A stretch of DNA of 12,611 nucleotides from Ilumatobacteraceae bacterium (GTDB taxonomy: Bacteria > Actinomycetota > Acidimicrobiia > Acidimicrobiales > Ilumatobacteraceae), in NCBI GenBank assembly GCA_023257035.1, contig JALRDI010000186.1:1-12611 (forward strand), given 5' to 3'. The notes beneath the pieces are model-generated. The model ran no database searches. It saw only the letters and a program-made list of their open reading frames with translations, and was not told the DNA's origin. The position numbers were made by a program, and so were the translations under genes. Below, piece by piece: positions 1 to 7,234 of the stretch (its first letter is position 1; each line of letters begins with the position of its first letter).

Positions 1-276
1 TGGTTCCATCGCCGACAAGCAGCCAGATTCGCCAAGCACAACCTCGCGAACGTCGTCGTCATTGCCAACACATACGAAGACGATCGAGGCACCCTCAGCA
101 GCTTCTGCAGGAGTTGGAGCCGCACGATTGCCATGGAGAGCAACCCAGGCAAGCGCCTTTGCTGCAGTCCTGTTGTAGACCGTGACCGGGTGGCCTTGTT
201 TCGCAAGGTGACGAGCCATAGGGGCGCCCATTACGCCCAGGCCACAGAAAGCAACAGGTGAGGGGGATGACGTCAT
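1..276 (-). CDS. NAD(P)-binding beta-hydroxyacid dehydrogenase (3-hydroxyisobutyrate dehydrogenase / tartronate semialdehyde reductase family), N-terminal part
   Basis: Reading the minus strand from the ATG at 276-274 gives 92 residues, open to the window edge, so the C-terminal part of the gene is missing. Seen: a Rossmann fold start with GLGVMG at residues 12-17 followed by APMARHLAKQGH, then YNRT at 35-38, then a second strand IVFVCVGND near 65-73. This is the classic N-terminus of the 6-phosphogluconate-dehydrogenase-like superfamily, where NRT after the second strand often goes with NADP(H) preference. Members reduce or oxidise short beta-hydroxyacids; which one cannot be told from 92 residues because the catalytic lysine helix lies outside. 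The spacer to carD is 46 bases. The ribosome site is weak (GGGG two to five bases before the start). Cys11 precedes GLG where the family usually has Ile or Leu. Confidence 0.85.
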   Translation of the reverse strand, partial: MTSSPSPVAFCGLGVMGAPMARHLAKQGHPVTVYNRTAAKALAWVALHGNRAAPTPAEAAEGASIVFVCVGNDDDVREVVLGESGCLSAMEP

Positions 277-300
277 GCCCCGATTTTGACATGCTCAACA

Positions 301-316
301 GGTGCGAAGGTGCACC
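301..316 (-). terminator. Weak hairpin after carD, possible terminator
   Basis: Downstream of the carD stop the minus strand reads GGTGC, a six-base loop, GCACC: a five-base-pair GC-rich stem starting seven bases past the stop codon. No run of T follows, so it is not a canonical intrinsic terminator. It could slow polymerase or protect the carD 3' end, or be chance. Confidence 0.25.
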
Positions 317-322
317 CCCTGA

Positions 323-853
323 TTACTTCTTCGCGGCGGCCTTCTTCGCCTTCTTCTCCGGCTTTAACACGCCCTTCGATAACGCCTCATCGAGATACTC
401 CTCGGCGGCTTCAGCCGAGACCTTCAACGCCGGCGCAATCTCGCTGATGAGGTTGACTCGCGCCCGCTCATACATCGTCCGCTCGGCCGCTGACAACGCT
501 GCGTCCCGGTTACGTGCCGCGAGGTTACGAACAACCTCAGCCACCTGATACACGTCTCCTGATTTCAGCTTTTCTTGGTGGTTCTTGAACCGCCGGCTCC
601 AGTTTGACGGAACACGTGGATCTGGCTTTGCGAGCACGGAGACGAGATCTTCAAGTTCATCAGGAGACACCGGCGGGCGAACGCCAACCTCGTCAGCCTT
701 ATCGACAGGAACCTTCAGCGTCATTTCGTTGATCACCGTCTCGAGAATGAGGTAATCCCGCTTCTCTCCGAAGGCTTCCATTTTCTTCGTGCCCTTCACC
801 ACACAAGCGCCGTGCTGTGGGTAAATGACCGTTTCGCCCTTCTTGAACTTCAC
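323..853 (-). CDS. carD: CarD family transcriptional regulator
   Basis: CarD binds the RNA polymerase beta subunit and stabilises the open complex, notably at rRNA and other stable-RNA promoters in actinobacteria. The 176-residue protein shows the RNA-polymerase-interaction Tudor-like domain at about 1-60 (KFKKGETVIYPQHGACVV) and a helical DNA-binding C-terminal domain from about 65. It includes PSNW with Trp85, the residue known in mycobacterial CarD to wedge into the upstream edge of the transcription bubble, and RRFKNHQEKLKSGD after it. A Lys/Ala-rich tail (about 166-176) ends the protein. The start is GTG at 853-851, preceded by AGAGGA with four bases of spacing. It sits 59 bases downstream of a tRNA-Arg on the same strand. 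Length is close to the mycobacterial protein (about 162 residues) plus the tail. Confidence 0.96.
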   Translation of the reverse strand: MKFKKGETVIYPQHGACVVKGTKKMEAFGEKRDYLILETVINEMTLKVPVDKADEVGVRPPVSPDELEDLVSVLAKPDPRVPSNWSRRFKNHQEKLKSGDVYQVAEVVRNLAARNRDAALSAAERTMYERARVNLISEIAPALKVSAEAAEEYLDEALSKGVLKPEKKAKKAAAKK

Positions 854-874
854 GTTGTCCTCTCGATGGTGGTC

Positions 875-899
875 GAGCCAGAACTACACATTCCGGCTC
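875..899 (-). promoter_or_regulatory. Hairpin between tRNA-Arg and carD (carD 5' leader)
   Basis: On the minus strand GAGCCGGAA, a seven-base loop, then TTCTGGCTC form a nine-base-pair RNA stem (one G-U pair). It begins 13 bases after the tRNA 3' end and finishes 11 bases before the carD ribosome-binding site. No T-run follows, so a classical terminator is unlikely. It may be a 5' leader structure of carD, a processing or protection element, or a rho-independent signal of non-canonical type. Confidence 0.45.
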
Positions 900-912
900 T
901 TTGAGGGTATCG

Positions 913-987
913 CGCCCCCGGCAGGATTCGAACCTGCGCGCTACGGATTAGAAAGCCGTTGCTCTATCCTGACTGAGCTACAGGGGC
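913..987 (-). tRNA. tRNA-Arg (anticodon UCU, reads AGA)
   Basis: A full 75-base cloverleaf is visible. The acceptor stem is GCCCCTG against CGGGGGC (one U-G pair), the D stem is GCTC/GAGC, and the T arm is GCAGG, TTCGAAT, CCTGC. The anticodon loop TTTCTAA has UCU at positions 34-36, followed by A37 and A38. The discriminator is G73 and CCA is not encoded (CGA follows). The anticodon stem ACGGC/TCCGT has four pairs, with a C31-U39 mismatch closing the loop. A possible -10 (TATTGT, minus strand, 1017-1012) lies 24 bases upstream of the mature 5' end, but I see no convincing -35. Confidence 0.96.
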
Positions 988-1039
988 ATGCAGAACTGGA
1001 TCTGCCCTTTGACAATATCGCCGTCTGAGCTCTGCATCA

Positions 1040-2311
1040 TCACGATTCGAGCAGGCGCTTGCGCAATAGATCAAGGGCCGAAATGACCGAAAGTTGGCGC
1101 ATCATTTCTCGATCGCCCGGCAACCGAAGGTGGGCACTCCTCACTCGGTCTGGTTCGCCCTCAGGAAGTACGACAGCCGCAAACAACGTTCCAGGTCGCA
1201 TTCCATCTTGTTCAGATGGTCCTGCAACTCCAGTGAGCGCAAGCCCGACATCGGCACCGAGTACCTTTCGAACACCCTCAGCCATCTCTATTGCAGCCTC
1301 TTCGGTAACTACCGGCCCTTCCGTTACATCGAGCACACCGAACTTGACCTCGCTCGCGTACGACACGACTGCGCCCTTCATCACCTCGCTTGCTCCTGCA
1401 ACTCCAGTCAATCGGCCCGAGACAAGCCCACCTGTCACCGATTCTGCGAGCCCGAGAGTCCATCCCCGGCTGCGAAGAAGGTCCAATACGACCGACTCCA
1501 TGGTGTCGCTATCGACCCCAAATACCTGATCACCAAGCACTCCCCTAATTCGTTCCTCCCACGGTGCCAGTAACGCGGATGCTGAATCCTCATCTGGCGC
1601 GCGGCCCGTGAGGCGAACCTTGAGGCCTTCCCAGCCACTCGCAAGAAATGCAAGAGTTGGATTACCTTCCTCTTCGAGTTCGTCAATGATGTGATCAAGA
1701 CGTTCGTTGAGGCCGCTCTCACTCTCTCCCCAGGTACGCAAGGTACGACTTGCGATCGTCCATTGCTCACCAGATCGCTGCTGCAAGTCGGGCAGGATCG
1801 CCCGCTCGAACATTTCGCGCATTTCGTGCGGAACGCCCGGAACGGCATAGACCACTCGTTCAACCGGTCCAGCATCTGTCTCGATGGTTACGGGACAAAT
1901 GAGCCCGGGCGCGGTGCCACGAGTCTGCGGGATGATCGTCGCGCCTTCTGGAACCATTGCCTGCCGAAGATTGTTCTCCGGCATTGTTCGATTACGGGAT
2001 GAAAACAGGTGCCGAATCACATCGGCTACATCCTCGTCGAGATGCAACTCGACTCCCATCACATCTGCAATAGCTTCACGAGTTAGATCGTCATGGGTCG
2101 GTCCGAGCCCACCGCACATGATGACCGCATCAGCCTCACCGAGCATGCGGCGCAGGTGCCCCGTAATCCGCCCGATGTTGTCGCCAACTTTCACTTGGGA
2201 CAGCGAATCAACTCCGTGCATTGCAAGGTTCTCCCCCAGCCACGAAGAGTTGGTGTCAACGATCTGCCCTAAGAGAAGTTCTGTGCCAACTGCCAATACA
2301 TCACAACGCAT
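1040..2311 (-). CDS. cinA: CinA family protein: MoCF-like domain plus nicotinamide-nucleotide amidase domain
   Basis: The 423-residue length is normal for full CinA. Residues 1-170 form the molybdopterin-binding-like (COG1058) domain: DVLAVGTELLLGQIVDTNSSWL near 4-25 and GGLGPTHDD at 67-75. In characterised CinA proteins this domain carries ADP-ribose pyrophosphatase activity. Residues about 270-420 form the CinA-C/PncC domain, which deamidates nicotinamide mononucleotide to nicotinate mononucleotide for NAD recycling. Visible there are AESVTGG at 289-295 (Ser291 is the expected nucleophile), KGAVVSYASEVK at 312-323 and ALTGVAGPS at 358-366. The usual AESCTGG has Val for Cys here. The start ATG follows GGGGGA with four bases between, and the spacer to pgsA is 12 bases, so the two are probably one operon. 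Confidence 0.96.
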   Translation of the reverse strand: MRCDVLAVGTELLLGQIVDTNSSWLGENLAMHGVDSLSQVKVGDNIGRITGHLRRMLGEADAVIMCGGLGPTHDDLTREAIADVMGVELHLDEDVADVIRHLFSSRNRTMPENNLRQAMVPEGATIIPQTRGTAPGLICPVTIETDAGPVERVVYAVPGVPHEMREMFERAILPDLQQRSGEQWTIASRTLRTWGESESGLNERLDHIIDELEEEGNPTLAFLASGWEGLKVRLTGRAPDEDSASALLAPWEERIRGVLGDQVFGVDSDTMESVVLDLLRSRGWTLGLAESVTGGLVSGRLTGVAGASEVMKGAVVSYASEVKFGVLDVTEGPVVTEEAAIEMAEGVRKVLGADVGLALTGVAGPSEQDGMRPGTLFAAVVLPEGEPDRVRSAHLRLPGDREMMRQLSVISALDLLRKRLLES

Positions 2312-2323
2312 ACCGTCCCCCGC

Positions 2324-2869
2324 TTACTCTTTCGTCGTCCGACTCGCAATGAGATACTGAGTTCCGCTCACGAGGGCAAGCCCAACCGCAAGCCAGAGCA
2401 AGCCCATCCACAACCATCGGTAATCCGCCGCAAACCAGGGCCATAGAGCGAAGCCCACCGCCAACTGCTGCACCACGGTCTTGTACTTTGCGAGCTTCGA
2501 AGCAGGGACGCTCACCCCTTTCGAGCCGACGAGCACCCGGTACACGCTGATAACAAGCTCACGCCCAGCGATGAGAAGCACTGGTAACAAAGGGAACACA
2601 TCGCGACTCACCAAGGTGAACATTGCCCCGAGGACAAGAACTTTGTCAGCGAGCGGGTCGAGGAACGCCCCGGTAGACGTTGTGCCGTGACGACGGGCAA
2701 CCCACCCGTCGATACCGTCGCTCACGCTCAGCGCGAACCAGAGTAGGTACGCAAGCCAAGCTCCACGCTGGTGATCGGGAATCACGAGAAACATGACTGG
2801 TGAGAGCACGAGTCGACCGGCGGTGATTGCGTTCGCCCACGTCGCAAGCGCATTCGGATCGACTGGCAT
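2324..2869 (-). CDS. pgsA: CDP-diacylglycerol--glycerol-3-phosphate 3-phosphatidyltransferase
   Basis: This integral membrane enzyme makes phosphatidylglycerol phosphate from CDP-diacylglycerol and glycerol-3-phosphate, the first committed step to phosphatidylglycerol and cardiolipin. The 181-residue protein carries the complete CDP-alcohol phosphatidyltransferase signature: D51, D54, G55, A58, R59, G67, D71 and D75 in the expected spacing. Hydrophobic segments lie near 20-32, 36-50, 78-88, 93-112, 132-146 and 153-173. The N-terminal NAITAGRL stretch fits PgsA rather than cardiolipin synthase or phosphatidylserine synthase, though substrate is not proven by motif alone. The ATG overlaps the rimO stop by one base (TAATG), and a strong AGGAG site sits eight bases before it inside rimO, indicating translational coupling. 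Confidence 0.94.
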   Translation of the reverse strand: MPVDPNALATWANAITAGRLVLSPVMFLVIPDHQRGAWLAYLLWFALSVSDGIDGWVARRHGTTSTGAFLDPLADKVLVLGAMFTLVSRDVFPLLPVLLIAGRELVISVYRVLVGSKGVSVPASKLAKYKTVVQQLAVGFALWPWFAADYRWLWMGLLWLAVGLALVSGTQYLIASRTTKE

Positions 2870-4212
2870 TACAGAATCTCCTCATCGCTCTCGTCAGGAA
2901 TCGATCCGCCAACTGCTACGAGATCAGGACCCCACGCTTCATCAATCTCAACATCAACAAAGGTCCCGACGGCGAGTGAAGGATCAATGTGAACGAGTCC
3001 GTCGATTTCTGGCGCTTCACGATGACTTCTTCCCACACCAGGCTCATCAACCAGCACAGAAACCGACTCACCGATGAGAGCGTCGCGACGGCGGGCGGTA
3101 ATTGCATCTTGCAGTTCGGTGAGTTCTGCGAGGCGCTCGTTCATGAGACCCGAATCGACCTGGCCATCGAGGTCATAGGCGTAGGTTCCAACCTCACGGC
3201 TAAATGAGAAGAACCCGCACCAATCGAGGTCAGCTTCCTCCACGAACCGAACGAGCGCTGCATGATCATCATCGGTCTCGCCTGGGTAGCCAACGATGAA
3301 GTTTGACCTCATTGTTGCATCTGGTTGAGCCGAACGGATCTCGACGATGCGCTTCAGGAAGCGATCACCATCACCCCATCTCCGCATCCTTCGCAGCAGC
3401 GGTTTACTCACATGCTGCAAGGAAAGGTCAAAGTACGGAACGTTCGTACCAAGGATGACATTCACCAACTCATCGGTGAGGTCGCTCGGGTAGAGGTACA
3501 GCAAACGAACTCGTTCGACTTCTTCGGCAACCGCTCGAACCAATGGAACGATCGCTCCCGATCCGAGTTCATCTGGACGGTCAACACCATATGACGCAAG
3601 ATCCTGTGCGACGAGCACGATTTCTTTCGCGTCAAGGGCACGCACCTCAGCCAAAATCGAATCAACATCTCGACTGCGTTGGCTACCTCGAAACGATGGA
3701 ATGGCACAGAACCCGCACGAACGATTACAACCCTCAGCCACCTTTACATATGCCCAAGGGCGCAACGATGGTGGCCGCTGCAAGTTGAGAAGATCCATCG
3801 TCGGCATCGGCGCCTCAGAGACCGGGATGAGGCGACGTTGTTGCTGTTCCGTAATTGCTCCGCCAAAACCAACCACCGCGTCGACTTCTGGGAGTTCTGC
3901 CGCTAACTCATCGCCGTAGCGCTCTGCCATACAACCGGTCACAACGAGTCGAGAGCCATCTGGTCGCGCCTCGTCGAGTTGAAGGATGACGTCAATTGAT
4001 TCCTTGCGCGCCTCTTCGATAAACGCACAAGTGTTCACGACCACCACGTCAGCAGATGCTGGATCGTCTGTTGGCGAGAGCCCGTCGTGGAGAAGGGTTC
4101 CGACAATTTTGTCGGAGTCGACCTGATTCTTTGGACAACCAAGCGTCTCAACGTAAAAACGGCCGGTGCCCTGCGCTGTCACGTTCCTGACACTATCCGT
4201 CAGGCAGAGCAC
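2869..4212 (-). CDS. rimO: Ribosomal protein uS12 (S12) methylthiotransferase
   Basis: RimO is a radical-SAM enzyme with two [4Fe-4S] clusters that adds a methylthio group to an aspartate of ribosomal protein S12. The 447-residue sequence shows the N-terminal UPF0004 domain with its three cysteines (C26 in ETLGCPKNQVDSD, C62 in NTCAFI, C94 in TGCMAERY). The radical-SAM CxxxCxxC is at C162, C166 and C169 (GCNRSCGFCAIPSFRG), and a C-terminal TRAM-like region runs from about 380. ETLGCPKNQVDSD and the S12-type RGSQRSR stretch separate it from the tRNA enzyme MiaB. The start is uncertain: GTG at 4212 has a poor ribosome site, while in-frame GTG at 4182 (residue 11) has AGGA two bases before it. 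The shorter form matches where the homologous core begins. rimO ends in a one-base overlap with pgsA. Confidence 0.96.
   Translation of the reverse strand: MLCLTDSVRNVTAQGTGRFYVETLGCPKNQVDSDKIVGTLLHDGLSPTDDPASADVVVVNTCAFIEEARKESIDVILQLDEARPDGSRLVVTGCMAERYGDELAAELPEVDAVVGFGGAITEQQQRRLIPVSEAPMPTMDLLNLQRPPSLRPWAYVKVAEGCNRSCGFCAIPSFRGSQRSRDVDSILAEVRALDAKEIVLVAQDLASYGVDRPDELGSGAIVPLVRAVAEEVERVRLLYLYPSDLTDELVNVILGTNVPYFDLSLQHVSKPLLRRMRRWGDGDRFLKRIVEIRSAQPDATMRSNFIVGYPGETDDDHAALVRFVEEADLDWCGFFSFSREVGTYAYDLDGQVDSGLMNERLAELTELQDAITARRRDALIGESVSVLVDEPGVGRSHREAPEIDGLVHIDPSLAVGTFVDVEIDEAWGPDLVAVGGSIPDESDEEIL
2878..2883 (-). promoter_or_regulatory. Ribosome-binding site of pgsA inside rimO
   Basis: GAGGAG on the minus strand, eight bases before the pgsA ATG at 2869. 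It lies within the last codons of rimO and fixes the pgsA start at the TAATG overlap. Confidence 0.7.
4186..4204 (-). promoter_or_regulatory. Hairpin at the rimO translation start
   Basis: Minus-strand CCTGAC, a seven-base loop and GTCAGG form a perfect six-base-pair stem. Its 3' arm contains the AGG of the Shine-Dalgarno-like AGGA before the alternative rimO GTG start at 4182. If that GTG is used, the hairpin would mask the ribosome site; if GTG 4212 is used, the repeat is merely coding. Confidence 0.35.
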
Positions 4213-4263
4213 TTCTGTGCGTGGGCGTGTTCAGCGCTACGCCTCCCAGCCGACCTGGTAGAT

Positions 4264-6672
4264 CTAAATCTGGCCATTCTGACGGAGTAATTCGAACTCT
4301 TCGACCGTCATGAGCACCGAGCGAGCCTTCGAGCCTTCGCTCGGCCCAACCACCCCACGTTGCTCGAGAAGGTCCATAATTCGACCAGCACGGGCAAAGC
4401 CCACCTTCAGCTTGCGTTGCAACATCGATGTCGAACCGAGTTGGCTTCGGACGACTAATTCAACCGCTTGACGCATGATCACCGCGTCTTCATCGTCATC
4501 GCCCGCCGAAAACGCATGAGCATCGGACGTCACATCATTGAAATCAGGCATCCCGACTGAGCCGGCACTCGCAGCGGACGCCTCATCTCCTTCAACTTCA
4601 CTCGAGTAGATCGGCTCAGGAGCCTGCGCTCGCCAATGCTCCACTACTTGGCGTACCTCTTCCTCGCCAACCCATGATCCCTGGATGCGGTTTGCAACCG
4701 ACGAGTTGCCCGGCAACAACAACATGTCACCTTGCCCAACGAGTTTTTCCGCTCCTGGCTGATCGAGAATCACTCGAGAATCGGTAAGGCTCGACACGGC
4801 AAATGCCATGCGAGCGGGAACGTTCGCCTTAATGACACCTGTGATGACGTTGACCGATGGACGCTGCGTTGCAACAATGAGGTGAATGCCCACCGCACGG
4901 GCCTTTTGAGCGATTCGGGTAATCGATTCTTCGACATCACGAGCGGCCACCATCATGAGGTCGTTCAGCTCGTCTACAACAATCACGATGTACGGCATGT
5001 GTTCGTACTCAGATGCCTCTCGCCCTGCTGGCACCTGCAAATTGCCCTTGATCACCGCAGTGTTGTAACCCGTGATATCTCGATACCCACACTCTGAGAG
5101 GGCGTCATACCGTCGCTCCATCTCTTTCACCGCCCAGCCAAGAGCATTTGCCGCCTTCTTTGGGTTTGTAACTGGCTGCGTCAGCAAGTGAGGTAAACGC
5201 TGGTACTGCCCCATCTCAACCTGTTTTGGGTCGATCAAAATGAGGCGGACCTGATCGGGGGTTGTACGCATCAACAATGAGGTGATGATGCAGTTGATAC
5301 CGCTCGACTTGCCAGCACCCGTTGCACCAGCGATCAGCATGTGCGGCGTAGTTGCGAGATTGAGGAACACGGCTTTACCAGCGATGTCCTTACCGATTGC
5401 AACCTCTAACGGGTGAGTTGCCTTCTTCGCCTCACTTGACACGAGCAAGTCTCCGAGTGCCACCAATTGCCTACGTGCATTTGGCACTTCGACACCAATC
5501 GCCGAGCGTCCTGGGATTGGGGCGAGAATTCGAACATCCGTCGCGGCCATTGCGTACGCGATGTCCTTCTGAAGACTCGTTACCTTCGCCACTTTGATAC
5601 CCGGCCCTAGCTCGAGTTCGTAACGGGTGACCGTCGGTCCAACCGTGAACCCCGCAAGTTGGGTGTCAACACCGTGTTGAGCGAGAGACTCTTGCAACGT
5701 CGCACCGCGAGCCTCAACCGCTTTCATGTCAACCGACTGCTCACCGGTTTTCTCTAGCACCGCCATCGAAGGAAGTCGCCACTCCCCTGGCCGCACAGGA
5801 GCTGCCGCTGCTGGCGCAGGCTCGGGCTGCGTTGCCGCAGGTTGTGCGGCTCGTTTCTTCCGAGTCGGCTTCGGCTTCGGCTCAGCGAACTCCTCATCGC
5901 CAGCGCCGTCGTACAGCGACGGAGAAACTGCGAGCGGGTCAATCGACACCGATGGCTCATCAACGTCGGCGTCATACTCTTCGCGCTCGCGCCGACGCTC
6001 TTCTGCTCGCTCGCTTTGCAACGTCGCAAGGTTCGACAACGAACGCTTCAGAAATTGCGCAACTGGACGTGCTCCCGCGGCAACGCCAGTGCCGGTCATC
6101 GCCACCATATTTCGGAGGGATGCGCCAGTAAACAATGCGATCGACCCAATAAAGATTGCAACGAGCAGCACCACCGCTCCCGCCGGAGCAACGAGGCGCT
6201 GCAGCACCTCTCCACCGACAACACCTAATAAGCCGCCTGAAGCACCCAGCACATCAAGGTCAGCGAGAGATGCCGGGGTGCGAATAACGTGAATAAACCC
6301 AAGAAATGACAGCACCGCTAGCGCCCAGCCGATTCCAACGCGGATTGGCGCTTGAGACTCGTGCTCACGAAGTACCGCCACCCCGCTTCCAATCAGGACA
6401 AGCGGCAGAAGGTGACGGCCAACACCCAAGAACCAACCGAGGAATGTTCCCGCCCCGTCACCAGCTGGGCCGGCTAACGAGAACCAGACTGCGAGTATCA
6501 GCAGAACGCCGATCGCGATGAGCGCGATGCCGAGCAATCCACTGTCGTTGCCCGAATTTCCTCCTCGTTGGGAGGATCCCCTGCCCGCGTTTCGACCAGA
6601 AGGAGCCTTCTTCGCGGCACCCTTCTTAGTTGTCGAGGGGCGCGACTTTGGAGCGTTTCCACCTTTCGCCAT
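4264..6672 (-). CDS. ftsK: DNA translocase FtsK/SpoIIIE
   Basis: FtsK pumps DNA at the division septum so that chromosome termini clear the closing cell. The 802-residue protein has a basic, Ser/Gly-rich start (1-44) and hydrophobic membrane segments near 46-68, 77-100, 112-130, 142-155 and 162-184. A charged then Pro/Ala-rich linker covers about 215-297, followed by the alpha/beta motor. Walker A is GATGAGKSS at 449-457 and Walker B is IVIVVDE at 562-568, followed by LNDLMM; TQRPSVNVITGVIKANVPAR near 602-621 is highly family-typical. The gamma winged-helix domain that reads polar DNA motifs spans about 728-795 (RKLKVGFARAGRIMDLLEQRGVV). The linker is short, as is usual in Gram-positives. The start ATG at 6672 has a modest AGAGAC upstream. 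Confidence 0.97.
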   Translation of the reverse strand: MAKGGNAPKSRPSTTKKGAAKKAPSGRNAGRGSSQRGGNSGNDSGLLGIALIAIGVLLILAVWFSLAGPAGDGAGTFLGWFLGVGRHLLPLVLIGSGVAVLREHESQAPIRVGIGWALAVLSFLGFIHVIRTPASLADLDVLGASGGLLGVVGGEVLQRLVAPAGAVVLLVAIFIGSIALFTGASLRNMVAMTGTGVAAGARPVAQFLKRSLSNLATLQSERAEERRREREEYDADVDEPSVSIDPLAVSPSLYDGAGDEEFAEPKPKPTRKKRAAQPAATQPEPAPAAAAPVRPGEWRLPSMAVLEKTGEQSVDMKAVEARGATLQESLAQHGVDTQLAGFTVGPTVTRYELELGPGIKVAKVTSLQKDIAYAMAATDVRILAPIPGRSAIGVEVPNARRQLVALGDLLVSSEAKKATHPLEVAIGKDIAGKAVFLNLATTPHMLIAGATGAGKSSGINCIITSLLMRTTPDQVRLILIDPKQVEMGQYQRLPHLLTQPVTNPKKAANALGWAVKEMERRYDALSECGYRDITGYNTAVIKGNLQVPAGREASEYEHMPYIVIVVDELNDLMMVAARDVEESITRIAQKARAVGIHLIVATQRPSVNVITGVIKANVPARMAFAVSSLTDSRVILDQPGAEKLVGQGDMLLLPGNSSVANRIQGSWVGEEEVRQVVEHWRAQAPEPIYSSEVEGDEASAASAGSVGMPDFNDVTSDAHAFSAGDDDEDAVIMRQAVELVVRSQLGSTSMLQRKLKVGFARAGRIMDLLEQRGVVGPSEGSKARSVLMTVEEFELLRQNGQI

Positions 6673-6683
6673 GCGTCTCTAAC

Positions 6684-6718
6684 GGTATCAACGTGGAACC
6701 ACCTGGTTCAGCCATACC
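6684..6718 (-). promoter_or_regulatory. Two-tier stem-loop between the lipoprotein gene and ftsK
   Basis: In the 49-base spacer the minus strand reads an outer GGTAT paired with ATACC enclosing an inner GAACC, AGGT loop, GGTTC. The inner element can also be seen as the 14-base palindrome 6696-6709. It follows the lipoprotein stop and precedes the ftsK start by 11 bases. It could be an attenuating structure, a processing site, or an operator; no T-run follows it. Confidence 0.35.
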
Positions 6719-6721
6719 CAG

Positions 6722-7234
6722 TTACGACGCTTGAACTCCCAAGATGCGGCCATCACCGGCCAGCAGTACGAGAAGCGTCCCACCTTTGTCATTCACCACC
6801 GTCGCATCGATGACTGTCGATCCGGTGCCAGTGCCTTGGATCGCAACGTCCGCGATTACCGGAACAGACAACTCGGCATCAATTTTCTCAAAAAGTGTCT
6901 CTGGGTCGAACTCAATCGCTGAGGCTTGAAATGTTGCCCCCTCGGCAGGCAATGTTTCGCCATCAGTCGTGATCTCGCCATTTTCCCACCGGTACGTCGT
7001 TGCGAACATTCCCAGAGTCTCGCCTGAACTTTCAACCGCAGTCTCGGCGAGGATGAGTGTGACTCCTCCCAGGTCAGCCGAAATCTCGAAATATTCGAGC
7101 TCACTCCCTACTTCTTCTTCCAGATCAGCCACCGCTGCTGGTATGTCGCCCACAACAGGACGAGCAACATCGGCGGTTGAGCCACAGGCCGAAACACCCA
7201 TAGCAACCGCAGCCGCAAGAACCGCAAGCCGCAT
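6722..7234 (-). CDS. Putative secreted lipoprotein of unknown function
   Basis: I do not recognise the family. From ATG 7234 the product is 170 residues, starting with a short signal: MRL, a hydrophobic Ala/Val stretch at 4-14, and a lipobox V14-S15-A16-C17. This predicts diacylglycerol attachment at Cys17 and export across the membrane. The mature part is acidic and rich in Thr, Val and Gly, with alternating short strands (GGVTLILAETAVES, TYRWENGEITTDGE, STVIDATVVNDKGGTLLVLL), suggesting a small beta-rich domain with no cysteines. The ATG overlaps the rnj stop by one base (TGATG), with GGAA five bases before it. A GTG three bases further upstream (7237) would overlap by four and add one residue. 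Coupling to rnj and position before ftsK suggest expression with this housekeeping operon. Confidence 0.82.
   Translation of the reverse strand: MRLAVLAAAVAMGVSACGSTADVARPVVGDIPAAVADLEEEVGSELEYFEISADLGGVTLILAETAVESSGETLGMFATTYRWENGEITTDGETLPAEGATFQASAIEFDPETLFEKIDAELSVPVIADVAIQGTGTGSTVIDATVVNDKGGTLLVLLAGDGRILGVQAS

Noticed and set aside
95..298. Open frame of 67 codons on the minus strand, Cys- and Pro-rich
   Set aside because: It is a shadow: the neighbouring frame starting at 276 encodes an unmistakable Rossmann-fold dehydrogenase N-terminus that continues to the window edge.
1009..1014. Perfect TTGACA on the plus strand in the cinA-tRNA gap
   Set aside because: No -10 at 16-18 bases downstream and no plus-strand gene follows it.
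1059..1573. Plus-strand frames of about 156-159 codons opposite cinA
   Set aside because: Antisense shadows with Ser/Pro/Thr-rich or random composition; cinA on the other strand has full domain motifs.
5726..6292. 188-codon plus-strand frame opposite ftsK
   Set aside because: Ser/Arg/Thr-rich low-complexity translation antisense to the ftsK linker and membrane region; no ribosome site or recognisable domain.
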